Below are positions 5,123 through 5,398 of a stretch of 5,398 bases of DNA, piece by piece. The translations under genes were made by a program, and so were the position numbers. Source of the stretch: Odoribacteraceae bacterium (lineage in GTDB: Bacteria > Bacteroidota > Bacteroidia > Bacteroidales > Marinifilaceae). The stretch's first letter is position 1; every line of letters starts with the position of its first letter. The notes beneath the pieces are model-generated. The model did not search any database. It saw only the letters and a list, made by a program, of their open reading frames with translations, and had not been told where the DNA came from. The stretch lies in NCBI GenBank assembly GCA_031267995.1, contig JAIRXZ010000169.1, positions 1-5,398 on the forward strand, in the 5' to 3' direction.

Positions 5123-5398
5123 GAGTCTGTTCACTCAACTGTATCATTTTCTCTTTGTCTACCATCAATCTACCCATCTGTCTTCAAAGATAATGACAAA
5201 TTGCGACGTGATTTGTCTCCACGCCGCCACTTGCTTTGTCTTCTCTAATATTTTTGATTGCACCAGGAACAACAGCTTTATCAATGCCATATCACTGCTG
5301 AAAACTCTCTTGATTTAGTCACCTTACGCAACTGACTGTTAAAGCTTTCTATGATGTTAGTAGTATACATCAAACGTCGAATTTGATCCGGGTAGTCG
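5123..5398 (-). mobile_element. IS256-family insertion sequence, 3' end only
   Basis: The element is identified by its transposase, which runs off the right edge. The proposed outer end starts GAGTCTGTTCACTCAACTGT at 5123, about 42 bp beyond the transposase stop; the sequence looks like a terminal inverted repeat, but the partner repeat is outside the window, so the boundary is inferred. Base composition is more AT-rich than the neighbouring genes, consistent with separate ancestry. No target-site duplication can be tested here. Confidence 0.7.
5165..5398 (-). pseudogene. IS256-family transposase, C-terminal fragment with frameshift
   Basis: Reading from the right edge, the minus strand gives DYPDQIRRLMYTTNIIESFN and then SQLRKVTKSR. 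This is the well-conserved IS256 transposase segment YPxxIRRxIYTTNxIExxNxxLRKVTK. That frame then runs into a stop at 5283-5281. A different frame resumes at about 5305 with VFSSDMALIKLLFL and continues to FVIIFEDRWVD and a stop at 5167-5165, as in the family C-terminus. One base appears to be missing around 5306-5307, where a glycine codon would complete the usual SRGVF. The N-terminal part, including most of the DDE catalytic region, lies outside the window. Either the copy is inactive or there is a sequencing error; programmed frameshifting this close to the C-terminus is not usual for IS256. Confidence 0.82.

Noticed and set aside
4845..5177. Minus-strand 110-codon frame rich in Lys/Arg/Gln upstream of folB
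   Set aside because: It spans the probable IS end, overlaps the folB start in another frame, and its TLKNNTY/TLKNKTY repeat is just the translated 21/23-bp DNA repeat.

Overview
The window looks like a Bacteroidales (Bacteroidetes) chromosome segment. Support comes from a PG_1098-type THUMP-like methyltransferase, two promoters matching the Bacteroidetes TTTG / TAnnTTTG consensus, a tRNA gene with no encoded CCA, and a Bacteroidales-style TPR protein. The genus cannot be fixed. By eye, the genes at about 2.1-4.9 kb are clearly GC-rich, the TPR gene is moderate, and the right-end transposase is AT-richer.

Left part (1-1503): the 3' portion of a plus-strand TPR-repeat protein gene, already open at the window edge, closed by a strong intrinsic terminator.

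Middle (1504-2119): a convergent intergenic region without a credible protein gene. It holds a short degenerate repeat, a consensus-like plus-strand promoter, and a tandem array of about seven 42-bp units. The last unit is the 3' end and stop codon of the neighbouring methyltransferase gene. Read on the minus strand, nearly every other unit is a variant copy of that end (Leu-x-x-Cys/Tyr-x-Arg-Ile-x-stop). The array therefore looks like a tandemly duplicated gene terminus. The promoter would transcribe it as RNA that can run antisense into the methyltransferase gene. This is the most unusual part of the window.

Right-centre (2084-4861), all minus strand, in transcription order: folB (dihydroneopterin aldolase, folate synthesis), tRNA-Cys(GCA) with its own promoter, a stable hairpin, an NAD(P)-dependent epimerase/reductase-like SDR protein, and the THUMP-like SAM methyltransferase. 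The last two are 12 bp apart and surely cotranscribed; no separate promoter was seen for them, so they may be read from the tRNA promoter or from folB.

Right edge (about 5123-5398): the C-terminal end of an IS256-family transposase on the minus strand, interrupted by a one-base frameshift, with a probable IS end about 260 bp upstream of folB.
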